From positions 19,177,501-19,241,500 of the forward strand of contig NC_135365.1 in assembly GCF_051622035.1 (NCBI RefSeq): a DNA stretch of 64,000 bases, written 5' to 3'. How positions within the stretch are numbered: the stretch's first letter is position 1; the number at the start of each line of letters is the position of its first letter. The stretch is from Arctopsyche grandis (taxonomy: Eukaryota > Arthropoda > Insecta > Trichoptera > Hydropsychidae). Both the position numbers and the translations under genes were made by a program. The notes beneath the pieces were generated by a model. It saw nothing but the letters and a program-made list of their open reading frames with translations. It had not been told where the DNA came from and made no database searches. Positions 23,063 to 33,518 of the stretch are shown one piece after another.

Positions 23063-23512
23063 ACTGAGCTACAAAAAAAATAACGGAGTAGATACCTACT
23101 ATTCAGTCATCACTAAATTTGACCCATCAAATTTTAATTTTATAATGATTTTTGTTGCTTTCTTCTCTTTTATGAGATATGAGCGTATAAATTGCGCAAC
23201 TTTTACAGATTTTGAGTTAAAGGCTTTAGCGGCTAAAATTCGCTAGATAATTATTTATACATATTTTAAGGCAATAAAATATCAATCAATAGAAAAAACA
23301 TCGGACTATTGATTCCAATACTAATTTATTTTCGGCTCAGAAATATTGTATTTTGAGTTAAAGACTGCAAAAGACAAAACTCTCGTATTTCATCAACGAA
23401 AAGAAGTCAAGAAAATCATACATATTCGAAATCATTAGGTTAAATTTAATAAATATTGATCAGTCTCTGCTCCAGTAAGTAAAAAACGTGATTTTTTATT
23501 ACTTAATGTAAT
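23063..23512. mobile_element. Second inverted-repeat element related to 4265-5102
   Basis: Left-side words AACGGAGTAGATACC, TTTTGTTGCTTTCTTCTC and TAAAATTCGCTAGATAATTA, and right-side words ATTGATCAGTCTCTGCTCC and TTGAGTTAAAGACTGCAAAAG, correspond to the fold-back element near the start of the window. The arms pair imperfectly and are shorter than there. The two copies are clearly diverged, so the family is old here. Confidence 0.65.
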
Positions 23513-25433
23513 CAGTGTAATTGAGTGCGATTAAAATATATATTATACATACACATACATATATAAAACCACTTTGTTATTCGTCAAATTCTAGCAAACG
23601 TCAGATGATATTAATTTTGCTAACGTCGAAATCTTATCAATAACTAATGCAGAATTTTAAGTCATTAGTATAATTAAACGACACTTCCAAATTTCAATTA
23701 ACACTCTAATATATATGTATATGTACTTCTAAGATGCGGTGGAGAATGTGCCTGTAATATCGTGCCTTAGTCGTGATTTTGAATAGAGATAACATGGTAG
23801 AGTAAACAGAGGTTAATCAATCATCCAAAATATACCTAAGTATCGATAGCACAGTAATTTTACGTCATCGTATCGCTTAATTTGTATCGATATTTTTCTT
23901 AGTTTGTATTGGAGGAGGAAGTGAGGGCAAGAGTAACGGAAGGAGCGGAACAATGTTGAAAACTTGAAGGCTTTCTCTCCTCATCAAAGTTCGAGCATAA
24001 CTCAACTATGGCTCCGTTCGATTATTTATGAATACGAAACCCGCGAACAAGATGTTGGCTAAACTAACTATCGAAGTTTTAGCAAAAGGAGTTTCACATC
24101 CTTTATATGGGTGTAAAAGATATAACTAGTTCAAGCTCTTCGTTAGTCCACTGCGTTAATTACTTAGCACTATAGTCTTATAATAACATTGAAATTATTA
24201 AAATGTGTCATTAATCAATTTTAGAAAGCCTCACTGCATGAAGTAGGGTCAGGTGAATAAACTAGGTTTCCAAAATACCGGAAGAACGTTATCATGGGCG
24301 TGTTAAAGTGTCACGATTTTAGGTGAAAGTACGAATTCTCATTTTGTCGTATATTGAATATTTTCTTTAAGCTTGTTAAAAAGTACATATATTTATTTTG
24401 TATGATGAGCTTTCTAAAGATATTTCACTAAACGGATCTAATCATATAATATATGCGGAATTTTTATCTATTTATCATATATTGGATCTTTTTGAAGATC
24501 TTCTCCGATGGTTGTCACGCTTTCTATGTGATTTGGTATAGTAAATGAATATTTATTTTTACAGTTTTTTGTATGGACACGTCTCGAAAATCGTGTTTCA
24601 ACTTCAATGTGTGATCCGTAAGATTTATGGCGAACTGTCTTTTAAATTATCTTAAGCTTCTATATGTGTAGTGAAGCTAAATTTAAATGATCGATCGAAC
24701 CCAAAGGTTGTATTTGGGCTAAAATGTATTTTCGGAGACGCTGTTTTATTTTTTAGGGTGACATTGCAAATTTACGAAGGCGACGCGTCATTTTCTTATG
24801 ATTTTCAGCTGAACACTGGCTCGTCCTCTCATCCCCCGGATATTAACCATGTCAGAAAAGACACAAATATTTTCATTTGGAATTCCTTCATCAGACGCCA
24901 ATCATTCTGCTTGCACGCTCTTCTGAACAAATTTGATTTCATACCTACGCGCTTGCGCTCTATATATGTATTTTCCTTCCTATCCCGTCGACTTGTTCTG
25001 TTTCCAATTAATTTTAGAGCAAGAAAGTTTTATCTTCAGATGAAGATCCTTAAAAATAATTCACAATAAAAATATACAGGTGCTCCAATCTGCGTCTCAT
25101 ATTTGTTTACCCCGACTTGCGATACTTATTTTATATTAAAAGCATAATACAATATTCGAAGGATCATTTCTGGTATATTATTATATAATATTCATATGCG
25201 CGTGGGTTGAGATATAATTTCAAAGGTCACAGGTGAGCCAATAATTAAAATTTATTAACAATCAATACGATCCAAATTTAGATACAATATATATTTCCTA
25301 GCATTTGAAGTATACATTTAAACTTATTTTTTGTCGCAAAAAACTTACTTCAAATTTGCAGAATCTATAGTGTCTACACTTTTGGGACTATCAACTACAT
25401 ATTTAAATGCTGCAGCATGGCAGCATATTTGAG
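23513..25433. other. No supported feature
   Basis: About 1.9 kb. A 132-codon plus-strand frame at 24671-25069 (no ATG start) has no recognised domain. I considered and did not accept a gene here. Confidence 0.4.
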
Positions 25434-25619
25434 CCAGCAGCATGGCTCGGTTGTTGGGCTTTTGCTAACTATTCTAAGTATTTCTGTAATGATGCTGGTC
25501 AGACTTGGATATTTGTGACTTCAGGCTGATAGTTTCCTATCAGAGTTTGCCAATTTTTCTGATTTCTTGAATTAAAATTAAATTGGCTAAAAACCATCCT
25601 ACCTACTATTGGATTATAT
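25434..25619 (+). mobile_element. SINE, head type A (plus orientation), short
   Basis: Head CCAGCAGCATGGCTCGGTTGT (25434 on), then TCTGTAATGATGCTGGTCAG, central block ATATTTGTGACTTCAGGCTGA and GTTTGCCAATTTTTCTGATTTC, ending AACCATCCTACCTACTATT. The palindromic element inserted ten bases further on. Confidence 0.75.
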
Positions 25620-25628
25620 GATATTTAC

Positions 25629-26029
25629 GGGTCTACGTGACGAGCCAGAATGCTAAATTACAGAAAACACAAATATCGGAAGGCAAAGATCGAAAATCGA
25701 AAGATCTTAAGTCGAAAGATCAAAAAAAAGGGTGCATGGTAAACGGTACATACTCACTTAATTTTCGCGAGCAGGGTACAACAGGAACAAGAGGAACAGG
25801 CTTTTCCTTCCGTATTCTGCGCGCGCACATTAATACGGAAGGAAAAGCCTGTTCCTCTTGTTCCTGTTGTATCCTGCTCGCGCAAATTAAGTGAGTATGT
25901 ACTTGAGTATGTACCGTTTACCATGCACCCTTTTTTTATCTTTCGACTTAAGATCTTTTGATTTTCGATCTTTGCCTTCCGATATTTGGGTTTTCTGTAA
26001 TTTAAAATTCTGGCTCGTCACAGAGACCG
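25629..26029. mobile_element. Palindromic long-TIR element, copy 1 (9-bp TSD, MULE/Foldback-like)
   Basis: 401 nt, almost entirely palindromic: left arm 25629-25816, 15-nt loop CTGCGCGCGCACATT (25817-25831), right arm 25832-26029. The ends are GGGTCTACGTGACGAG and, from the other side, CGGTCTCTGTGACGAG. Flanks carry a perfect 9-bp duplication GATATTTAC (25620-25628 and 26030-26038). A 9-bp TSD with very long terminal inverted repeats is the hallmark of Mutator-like elements, including Drosophila Foldback. No transposase is present. Lysine/serine-rich open frames occur on both strands because the arms mirror each other; they are not independent genes. A transcript would fold into a hairpin of about 190 bp. 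Confidence 0.93.
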
Positions 26030-26083
26030 GATATTTACATATGTATATTATACAGGGAGAATTTTTGTATACATTTTTTAACT

Positions 26084-26252
26084 TACATATATTTTCCCAT
26101 GATGCCATTACAAGTTGCCTCTGATTGACAACTATGGTATTAAACTTGCACATATATAAATTTATAGATTATAAATTTGAAATCATATTCAAATAGTGTG
26201 ATGATGAACCGTTTCAACAACGAAATCAGATAAATTGGAAAATTCTGAGACA
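26084..26252 (-). mobile_element. SINE 3' part (minus orientation)
   Basis: TATATTTTCCCATGATGCC, CTATGGTATTAAACTTGCAC and AAATCATATTCAAATAGTG form the reversed tail, followed by part of the central block (GAACCGTTTCAACAACGAAA). It stops inside the centre; the tRNA head is absent, so the copy is 5' truncated. Confidence 0.75.
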
Positions 26253-27569
26253 ATTTCAAAAAAATTCAAATAATGATAATTAAGATTATGCGTACGCGAA
26301 GTACTTTAATTAAATGCATGTGAAAACTTTCAGTTTGCAATTGACGTGATTAAATGTGGTATGAACTCGTCTAGTAGCATTAAAATTTCAAAGGAAACTC
26401 AACGATTTGAGAGAAGAGGGTTACTTTTGTTTCAAAATCTACGATAAGGACAGCCTCCCTCGCGTCCAAAAACCACATAAAGGATAATACATATTCCCGG
26501 AAAATTATTCAAATCACTGTTGCGTTTCAACGCCCCTAAACAAAAGATATGTACACCCGTACTCCGATATAAAAGCCCATCGTCCCTACGACATTATGAT
26601 TGCGAGTAAAATACGATAATAGCAACATAATAGCGCTCGAGAATGAGATTTTTTTTTTCACCGCGTATCTATCCTTACAAAGGCGGTGGGGGAAAAAAAT
26701 GTGCGAATATTACGAATGGCACGATGAAAAATTATGGGATCCTCCTCCACATAGCAAATAAAGAGCGATGATATCGTAAACCGGACGAAAGCTCCGAAAT
26801 GGCCAACTGCGGATCGTGTCAAGGGAATGGCAGGGCTTACGACATCATTTGGAGACACGTGAGACAACATAAAAAATGTCTGAAAGCTGACCCGAGCCTC
26901 TCGACGACGGATGAAACAAAAGCTTTTGTCGGAAAAAGCTGCCTAGTAACGGACGGGCGCACGATACCGTAGCCGTCTAGCACAAAGGATAAACCAAATC
27001 GTTATTATTATTATAAAAACAAGCACGAAACCTTCATATGATATTTTAATAGGTGTCCTTGTAGTACGTGGTACACTGCCGATCCATATTATCTTGCCCG
27101 AAGGCGTTATAAATGTTTGAAAATATACAATCACATTGTATACGTACTTACATTAAAAAATGTATGGAAAAACCACATCAAATTTTCATACGAATTGCCG
27201 AGTTCCTCATGTTTGAGTTCCTCATATCCTTTTTACTTTACTTTCTTTTCGGTTTATGTATTTCAGAATTTTTTATATCTAGATAGTTTTTTACTCAATC
27301 AATCATGCGCACTCGTCTTACAGATCGCTCCAATGTGACGAGTGTATGTACTATACAAATCCCGAATTATCAATTATAAATAAATAATTATTAGTAATTA
27401 TTATGAAATCGTTGCTGCCGAGACTGAATGTGATATTTTCCACCTTAGTGAGCGTAAATTGTCGGAAATTACTCTAACCCATTTATCTGGTAGTCTGCGC
27501 TCATCATTGTTTTCATGATTGATTGTGATTTATGAGTGAAATTTTGATTAACTCTCTTCCATTTTGGCC
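26253..27569. other. No supported feature; GC-rich patch at 26640-26960
   Basis: The GC-richer patch has no convincing frame. Remaining sequence is AT-rich. Nothing recognised. Confidence 0.4.
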
Positions 27570-27921
27570 TTACATGGATGTTTTGTATTTGTAGTTGTTT
27601 CTTACATACATATTTATTGGAACTGGCTGTAGGTGCAAAGCATTCCTTATGCTATATTTTTTATTTGATATTTTTACTTTATCTGTTATTATTAAATGCT
27701 ATTTTTTATGTTTATGTATGGATGTATTTATGTTTATGTTCAAATGTATTTTTTTTTATGCATAATTGATGAGTATATTATTTTCGTTATGTATTAATTT
27801 ATGTTTAATTGTTATTTTGTTTTTTTTTGTGTTATATTTTTTGACCATTGTGGTGCTTTAGGAATTCCTTTTATGCCACAATGGTCTGTTTAGAATAAAA
27901 TAAAATAAATAAATAAAATTA
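27570..27921 (+). mobile_element. LINE-type 3' end: T-rich tract, stem-loop, (AAAT)n tail
   Basis: The T-rich plus strand from about 27580 leads to a perfect 11-bp stem GACCATTGTGG (27843-27853) with CCACAATGGTC (27876-27886), then AAATAAATAAATAAAA. The hairpin matches 21809-21853 closely. No reverse-transcriptase remnant is visible upstream, so it may be a severely 5'-truncated LINE or a SINE using the same tail. Confidence 0.6.
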
Positions 27922-27924
27922 GTG

Positions 27925-28274
27925 ATATATTTTAAAATAAACACGACATCAATAGTCATGTAAGATACAAGGCAAATACAAAAAAAAAACAATGAATATT
28001 CACAGAGACATTTATGGACAAATCTGCAACATTTATACAAATCAGCGAAAAATATCGATGCTGAATAACTCGAAATTTGTTAGAGAGATAGGACAGTGAT
28101 GCCAATTTTTGGAACCATTTTAGTGAAAATCAGTAAAATTGGCAAACTGTAATTGGAAACGATCAACCTGGAGTCACATATCCAAGATCTGGCCAGTAGC
28201 AACTAGTGGGATCGAACCTGTGACTACTTTGTTCGAAAGCATTATATGCTAACCACTAGTCTATGCTGCTAGTT
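27925..28274 (-). mobile_element. Full-length SINE, head type B (minus orientation)
   Basis: The most complete type-B copy. On the minus strand the head (28195-28274) has an intact B box GGTTCGATCCC at 28209-28219. The central block is at 28110-28185 (GATCAACCTGGAGTCACATA on the plus strand). The type-B tail includes GACATTTATGGACAAATCTGC and GATACAAGGCAAATACAAAA, ending near ACACGACATCAATAGTCATG. It abuts the (AAAT)n tail of the preceding element. Confidence 0.85.
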
Positions 28275-29789
28275 TATGTTTTGAATTTTATAAATATAAA
28301 AAATTATTTTTAGAACTTTCACAACAGTTTTAAATATATGTATGTGTATAATCCTGTGAAAAACTTCACGAGTAATATACATGTTTTTTGCATTAAAATT
28401 TTGAATTAAAATTCTTTTGAAAAACAGTTTCAGTTGCTTTTATCAAAAATTAATTTCAAATAATTTTATTGTTGAGTTATTAAAAAAAATTACAAACACA
28501 TTTCAGATTTTTCAGATATTTCAGATTTTTTCCAGTGAAATATAACGACCACGTTTAAATATCCCGAAATGAATTTGAACGTTTGAAGTTTGATTAAAAT
28601 CGACTTGTATGAGATTTTTCATTACAGTTTTATCACTATATTACCATTTATTACAGAAGTTTTTTTATTGACTGTAATCCGTTGACAATTGATTTCTACT
28701 TCATTGTGATAAAATTATCAGTCATGCATCAGCCTTATTTTATGTATCCGTAGTAAAACAATCTAAAAACAACAAATCATCGAAGGCATTATAAACGGCA
28801 AGAAGTAATTTTATAATATAGGCATAATTTGTATTGGAAATTTCAAATTCCAAAACTGAAGAGCACGTACTGTGCCCAGAAAATGGTCTATGATTTATTT
28901 CACTCACGGAAAGTCGAGCTGTTTGCTTAGTTTCCACTTTGTACGTATTAGTTTTCAACGCCAATTTGTTTCTCAAATGTCTGAAAGCGTAAACGCAGCC
29001 GGTATCTCAATTACTGCCTAAAGTTTGGCGTATAAATTTCGGGTTAACCACGCACAAAACTTTGGGTGTATGAAGGTAAAAAAAAAAAACACCCGGCTGC
29101 AAAACGTTTTCAACTTTAAACTTCTGACAAAGTATCGTTAACCAACAGACGAATATCTAGAAATTATCACTATCGCATCGTATTCCCGTAAATTTTAAAT
29201 AATTCGGAATTCAGCCACCACTAAAATTTACATACCATATCCAAAATTGTAGTAGTTTCTAACCTTTTTTATATTCATTAGCAATAGTATCAGAAACAAC
29301 TCGTGAAAAACATTTTTGGGGACAGTGCATGTACCCAACTGTAGCGTCTTCATACAAAAATGCTTTGCTTGTGGTGCTTCATTACCATGGCACCTACATA
29401 CACATATGTATGGTGAAAATTAATAGTTTAACATTTTTAGTTTTTAGCCATCAGTATAGCTCAGTTTTAGCGACTGGGAAGTCGTGTACTTAGCCTCGAT
29501 TGAAAAGAATAATACGCTGTATGATATTTTATATTTACATACATTCATCATAGATATATGTATACCATGACAGGAATTACCTCCAAGACAACACATATGG
29601 TTGGATTAATTTTTGAACATGAATATTAACAATTTTTCAAACATAACAGTACATATAATAGAATACAAAATTGAAACCGTCACAAGGATTAAGCCATTAA
29701 AAATGACAAAACTTCAAAACGATCGGAAAAATATGAATATACCCATAGGTTGTCAGACCAATGAACGAAGTGAAATATAAAAGAGACTT
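28275..29789. other. No supported feature
   Basis: AT-rich. A possible SINE head remnant is at about 29455-29490 (TCAGTATAGCTCAG). Nothing else recognised. Confidence 0.4.
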
Positions 29790-29937
29790 GTAAAAAATGT
29801 TAAATTCTAACAGGAAACGGTCGATCCTCGTTTTTTAATAACCACAAGACCTGTCAGCAACGTATTCAGCCGGGACTTGAACCCACGACCTATTCACTGG
29901 AATGCAATAGCTTTACCAGTTTACTACGCTGTGGCTT
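29790..29937 (-). mobile_element. SINE with a third head type (C), minus orientation
   Basis: Minus-strand head at about 29865-29937 contains the B box GGGTTCAAGTCCC (complement near 29876-29888) and an anticodon-like region unlike heads A and B. It is joined to a shortened central block (AACAGGAAACGGTCGATC on the plus strand). It sits back to back with the plus-oriented SINE that starts at 29938. Confidence 0.6.
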
Positions 29938-30118
29938 TAAGTATTTCTGCAGTCCTATTGGTCAGACGAATATTTATGACTCCAAGTCAATCGATTCCTG
30001 TCAGAATTCACCTTGAATTCCGATCAGAATACGAATTTATCTGATTTAACTGCTGTAAACGGTTCCCCACAAAATTGGCTACTCCATTTGTCACCACTAT
30101 CTTGTTTATTATAATTTT
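29938..30118 (+). mobile_element. SINE, 5'-truncated, plus orientation
   Basis: Starts within the segment just after the head (TATTTCTGCAGTCCTATTGG), then ATTTATGACTCCAAGTCAAT. The central block has an internal duplication (GTCAGAATTCACCTTGAATTC), then ATTTATCTGATTTAACTGC and TTGTCACCACTATC. Confidence 0.7.
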
Positions 30119-30147
30119 TAATTTATTAATATTCATGTATGTATATA

Positions 30148-30592
30148 ACCGGCAGCATAGCTTGGTGGTTGCGTTTATGTTAAGCATCGAGAGGTCACCG
30201 AGTTAGATCCCGTGCTAATCTTATATGCTACTGGTCAAACTTGGATACTTATGACTCCAAGTTGATCGTTTTCTATCAGAGTTTTCCATTTTATCTGATT
30301 TAATTGTTTAATTGTTGAAACAGTTCCTCCATCAAATTGGCAAAAGTCATCATACCCACTATTTCACCACTGTCTGAATATGATCAATATTCAACAAAAT
30401 TTATGTTTAAATCCATAGACGTCTCTATGGATTAATTAATAGCTAATTTTGAGTTTGTCAGCATATCGAAACTCAGCGATTTGTGTAATAAAAATGCTGC
30501 AAATTTTTGTAATTGGCCAAGAAGGCGCATTGGGGTATACCTGTTAGGCCTTTCTGGTATATATGTATGTAAAATAAATAAATACATAAAAT
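30148..30592 (+). mobile_element. Chimeric SINE: type-A head, type-B-like tail, LINE-type 3' end
   Basis: Head GCAGCATAGCTTGGTGGTTG at 30152, central block at 30240-30330, and the type-A CATACCCACTATTTCACCAC. Then a switch to the type-B tail module (ATCCATAGACGTCTCTATGG, AAATGCTGCAAATTTTTGT). It ends with an imperfect 10-bp stem (30517-30526 with 30548-30557) and AAAATAAATAAATACA. This copy links both SINE tails and the LINE-type terminal hairpin in one molecule. Confidence 0.75.
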
Positions 30593-30634
30593 ATTGGCGG
30601 TCGTCATGACACGAAAACGTGTCACCTTTAAAAT
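30593..30634 (+). repeat. 40-nt conserved word, copy 1
   Basis: CATGACACGAAAACGTGTCA with flanks CGGTCGT and CCTTTAAAAT. The same about 40-nt block with three or four differences is at 55570-55608. GTGACACG...CGTGTCA-type symmetry makes it a small hairpin. It may be a fragment of an uncharacterised repeat. Confidence 0.55.
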
Positions 30635-30717
30635 ATAAATGCATGTAAAATAAAATATGTACATATGTATGTAAAATAAAACATAGCACATATGTGTATG
30701 TACATATGTATAAGTTT

Positions 30718-30781
30718 GACCTTAGGTGTCGATTTGGGGCAACCTGTTATGGCGCCTATGGGAAAAATAAAATAAAAAAAA
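30718..30781 (+). mobile_element. LINE-type 3' end with stem-loop and AAATA tail
   Basis: CCTTAGGTG (30720-30728) pairs imperfectly with CGCCTATGG (30753-30761), followed by GAAAAATAAAATAAAAAAA. It shares the 14-mer TTGGGGCAACCTGT with the LINE 3' end at 42194-42207, and CTGTTATGGCGCC closely resembles the SINE end at 13566-13578. Confidence 0.55.
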
Positions 30782-30889
30782 TTAACCATCATTTTTCATA
30801 AATTATGTAATAAGTATAGGAAGTCGGCCCATGCAACGTTCGGCAAAATAGATGAAAATAAACAATCGTGGCAATGTTTTGATTTGTAT

Positions 30890-31646
30890 TAAGGCTTCCA
30901 ATCCCGGGATCCCGGGATCCCGGTGTTTTCTGGTACCGTGAATCCCGGTGCTGAAACTAGTCTGAATACCGGGATTACGGTTCTGGCAAAATTTCTTTAA
31001 AAATATTATTTTTACAAAAATAATAAAGAAAAAACAGAAAACAACATTATACAATGAAAAATGTCATAGTCCATTTGTTTTCTCTCAACCGTTTTGACGT
31101 CGGCTTGCCGTTCCCACGAAATTGTATCAACGGCCTGTATTTTGTCGCAGATTTTGTGTTCAACTGCAATGATATTTGTAGCATATTTTGACTGATTCGA
31201 ACTCGGAATCGATCACTGATCACGTTTTCACGTGTATCTTTATGTCTGTGTGAGTGTCTGTATGGGTGTCTGTATGTCAGTGTATTTTGGGGATTTTTTG
31301 AACACCGTTCGTCCTATCGAACTGAAACTTAGTATCGGTTACTGAAATTATTATCGATACGACGTAATTTTTTTTTAAATTTTCAAGTTGACCGGGAATG
31401 GTACCTCCCATTATACATATGTAGGTGATGGTACCTCCCGTTATACATTTTTTGCGTGAAACATCGGGAGTGTTTGCAAAATTTCAATTGAACGGTTTTG
31501 AAATATGAAAATATGCAATTAAACATTATTTTCCTTTTTTTTGTTATACATTTGATTTCCCGGTGCTAGCACCGGGATCTCGGGATTGGAAATTCCCAGC
31601 ACCGCAATCCCGGTGGTGAAGTGATCTTCCGGGATTGGAAGCACTA
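30890..31646. mobile_element. Non-autonomous hAT-type element (8-bp TSD)
   Basis: 757 nt. Termini read TAAGGCTTCCAATCCCGG inward from the left and TAGTGCTTCCAATCCCGG inward from the right. Perfect 8-bp duplication ATTTGTAT at 30882-30889 and 31647-31654. An 8-bp TSD with TA(A/G)(G/T)G termini fits the hAT superfamily. GC-rich CCGGGATCCCGGGATCCCGG words lie just inside the left end and again near the right (31560-31630). No transposase frame is present. The interior carries repeat D. Confidence 0.9.
31185..31361 (+). repeat. Dispersed repeat D, copy 2 (inside hAT-type element)
   Basis: Closely matches the reverse complement of 13891-14044, including CTGATTCGAACTCGGAATCG and TTTTGGGGATTTTTTGAACACC. 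Here it is extended by a GTGTCTGTATG simple repeat. Either the hAT-type element captured it, or the 13.9-kb copy is a remnant of the same element. Confidence 0.75.
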
Positions 31647-31654
31647 ATTTGTAT

Positions 31655-32619
31655 ATATCGTTTTTATATAATCATTAATTTTTCTGCGTACATTTAAACA
31701 ACCCCTCGCGTACTCACAGTTGGGAATCACTGCAATATGGCAGAGGTGCGTTCACCTTTATTGTTTCGCTCACGTCTTCGAAATTGCTTTCACTTACACG
31801 TCGTATTAAATGATAAGCTACCGTATATAGCCGCGTTGATAGATTGAACCTTTTTTTTTGTCTTATTTTATTTACGTCTAAGGTTCTGCGGGTGGACGGA
31901 AGTAGGGCGCACACTATGCGACCAGAGAAGAAAATTAGAAATTGAATTCCGCGACGAGTAGAGTCGGTTTCATACGTGAAATTAAGTCGGAAAAAACCAG
32001 AACATCCGTCATACACACTTGGACATCGGACATGATGTACGACAGTGCAGCCATAGACTATATCCACTGTAAATCGAGTCGAATCAGGTCGCTACACGCA
32101 TAAACGTCTAGCGAAATCGAATGATGTATTCATCGGCGTATCAACTGTCGATTTAATCAAAAAAGACTGTCCGGCTCGAAGAGGTTAAGCTACCCCACTA
32201 TGTGCTTACTTAACGTCTTAAATGTTTCAAGTTCAATTTCCACAGCATGCAAGTTTGCTTCGAACGAGTCTATTTCGGACATAGTTTGAGGGTCGGATAT
32301 AATTGGTTTACTTAGAGTTTGACTACTTTGATCAAGTACTTAAAAGCGCACATACCCACATACACGAAAGTTTTCAATATTTAGTAATATTAGAAACTTT
32401 TTATCTTTATCCCTTTATATTCTTATATTACAACTTTTTTTAGGTACAATTAAATTGTAAATAGGTATATAAACTTAAATATCAAGCAAAATATGTGTTT
32501 TTTTTTTTAATACAAAATTAAAACTCTAGCGTACACACTTTTCCGCTTGTCTTAAACTAGTGAAATATTTTAATATGGATTTAAAACACATCGATTCTCA
32601 ATTTATTATTAGTCGCAAC
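31655..32619. other. No supported feature
   Basis: GC-richer first part (31700-32130) with a 117-codon minus-strand frame of no recognised identity; the rest is AT-rich. Confidence 0.4.
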
Positions 32620-32710
32620 TAGGGATTTCAATACCGGTACTGCCGAAACCGGTTCTACCGGTTTTTTTAAATCAAAACTTGACCTTCGGTATTACCGGTA
32701 GTATTAAATA
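32620..32710 (+). mobile_element. Possible hAT-type left end with ACCGGTA repeats
   Basis: TAGGGATTTCAATACCGGTA (32620-32639) is followed by further CCGGTT/ACCGGT words up to 32705. The start resembles the TA(A/G)(G/T)G-type termini of the 30890 element. No matching right end or TSD was found; scattered ACCGGTACT words occur near 33080. Confidence 0.3.
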
Positions 32711-33449
32711 GAATTCAATTTTATGTTAATTTAATTGTTTTAAATTTAGAAGAACACGTTGTATCGGCTAGTTTGTATTGATTTGTTGAAGAATGATTCA
32801 CTACTCAACATTGATTTTGACCTGTTATTCAAATGAGCAGCTAAGTGTATGTAAATAATATAAAATATATTATATTTAAAAGCTAAAACCATCCTTTCCT
32901 CAAAAAAATTCTTCAAAGCAAAAAGGACGCAAAAATGTATTTACTATTTTTTGACACTCCCTGATCGGTAATTCGTGCGGTTTAGAAAATGAATTTATTT
33001 TATTGATTAATATATTTAATAATTACAAATAATTGATTACTATTTTATTGTAAATTAATTGAATTGCTTAGATAAATCAAAACCGGTACTATCGTTAGGG
33101 GAAATTATTACGGTAGTACTGGCAAATTATTACGTAGTAATGACAAATCTTCGTATTTTTTAAATATTCGTACAAAATGATATATTCGTGCTATTTATTT
33201 TAAATCATATTTTTTAATAATAAATATTTTCATAACGGAGTTTTAGTCCAAAATATTTTTATTTTTGTAGAAAAATTTTAATTGCAGCACATTTTTTTGT
33301 AAATGCTAAAATTTATTGCTATTAAATTCGTATCGTTCATATTGCGGCTCATAATTTTTAAAATTTAATGAAAATGGCCTACAAAGTTCGTGTTTTAATT
33401 CTAGAAATTAAAAGAATATATGTAATTTTAATAGCAATAAAATTAGTGT
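32711..33449. other. No supported feature
   Basis: AT-rich. A short direct repeat of AAATTATTACG lies at about 33103-33140. It may be the interior of decayed transposons bounded by the ends at 32620 and 33518, but these ends do not match each other. Confidence 0.35.
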
Positions 33450-33518
33450 TCAGTGCACCAGAAAAACTCTCACGGTCCACTAGCAGTCCGCGGACCACGT
33501 TTTAAGAACCGCCGACCT
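33450..33518 (-). mobile_element. Possible hAT-type terminus
   Basis: On the minus strand it starts TAGGTCGGCGGTTCTTAAAA and continues GTGGTCCGCGGACTGCTAG, a style very common at hAT ends in animals (GGTTCTTAA then GTCCGCGGAC). No partner end or TSD was identified. Confidence 0.35.

Noticed and set aside
24671..25069. 132-codon plus-strand frame
   Set aside because: No ATG start, no domain, no LINE motif that I could place. Left unannotated.
25637..26153. Lys/Ser-rich small proteins encoded in the palindromic elements
   Set aside because: The same peptide start appears on both strands because the arms mirror each other, and it differs between copies. No conserved stop or start positions.
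31714..32067. 117-codon minus-strand frame
   Set aside because: No recognised domain; composition like other non-coding GC-richer patches.
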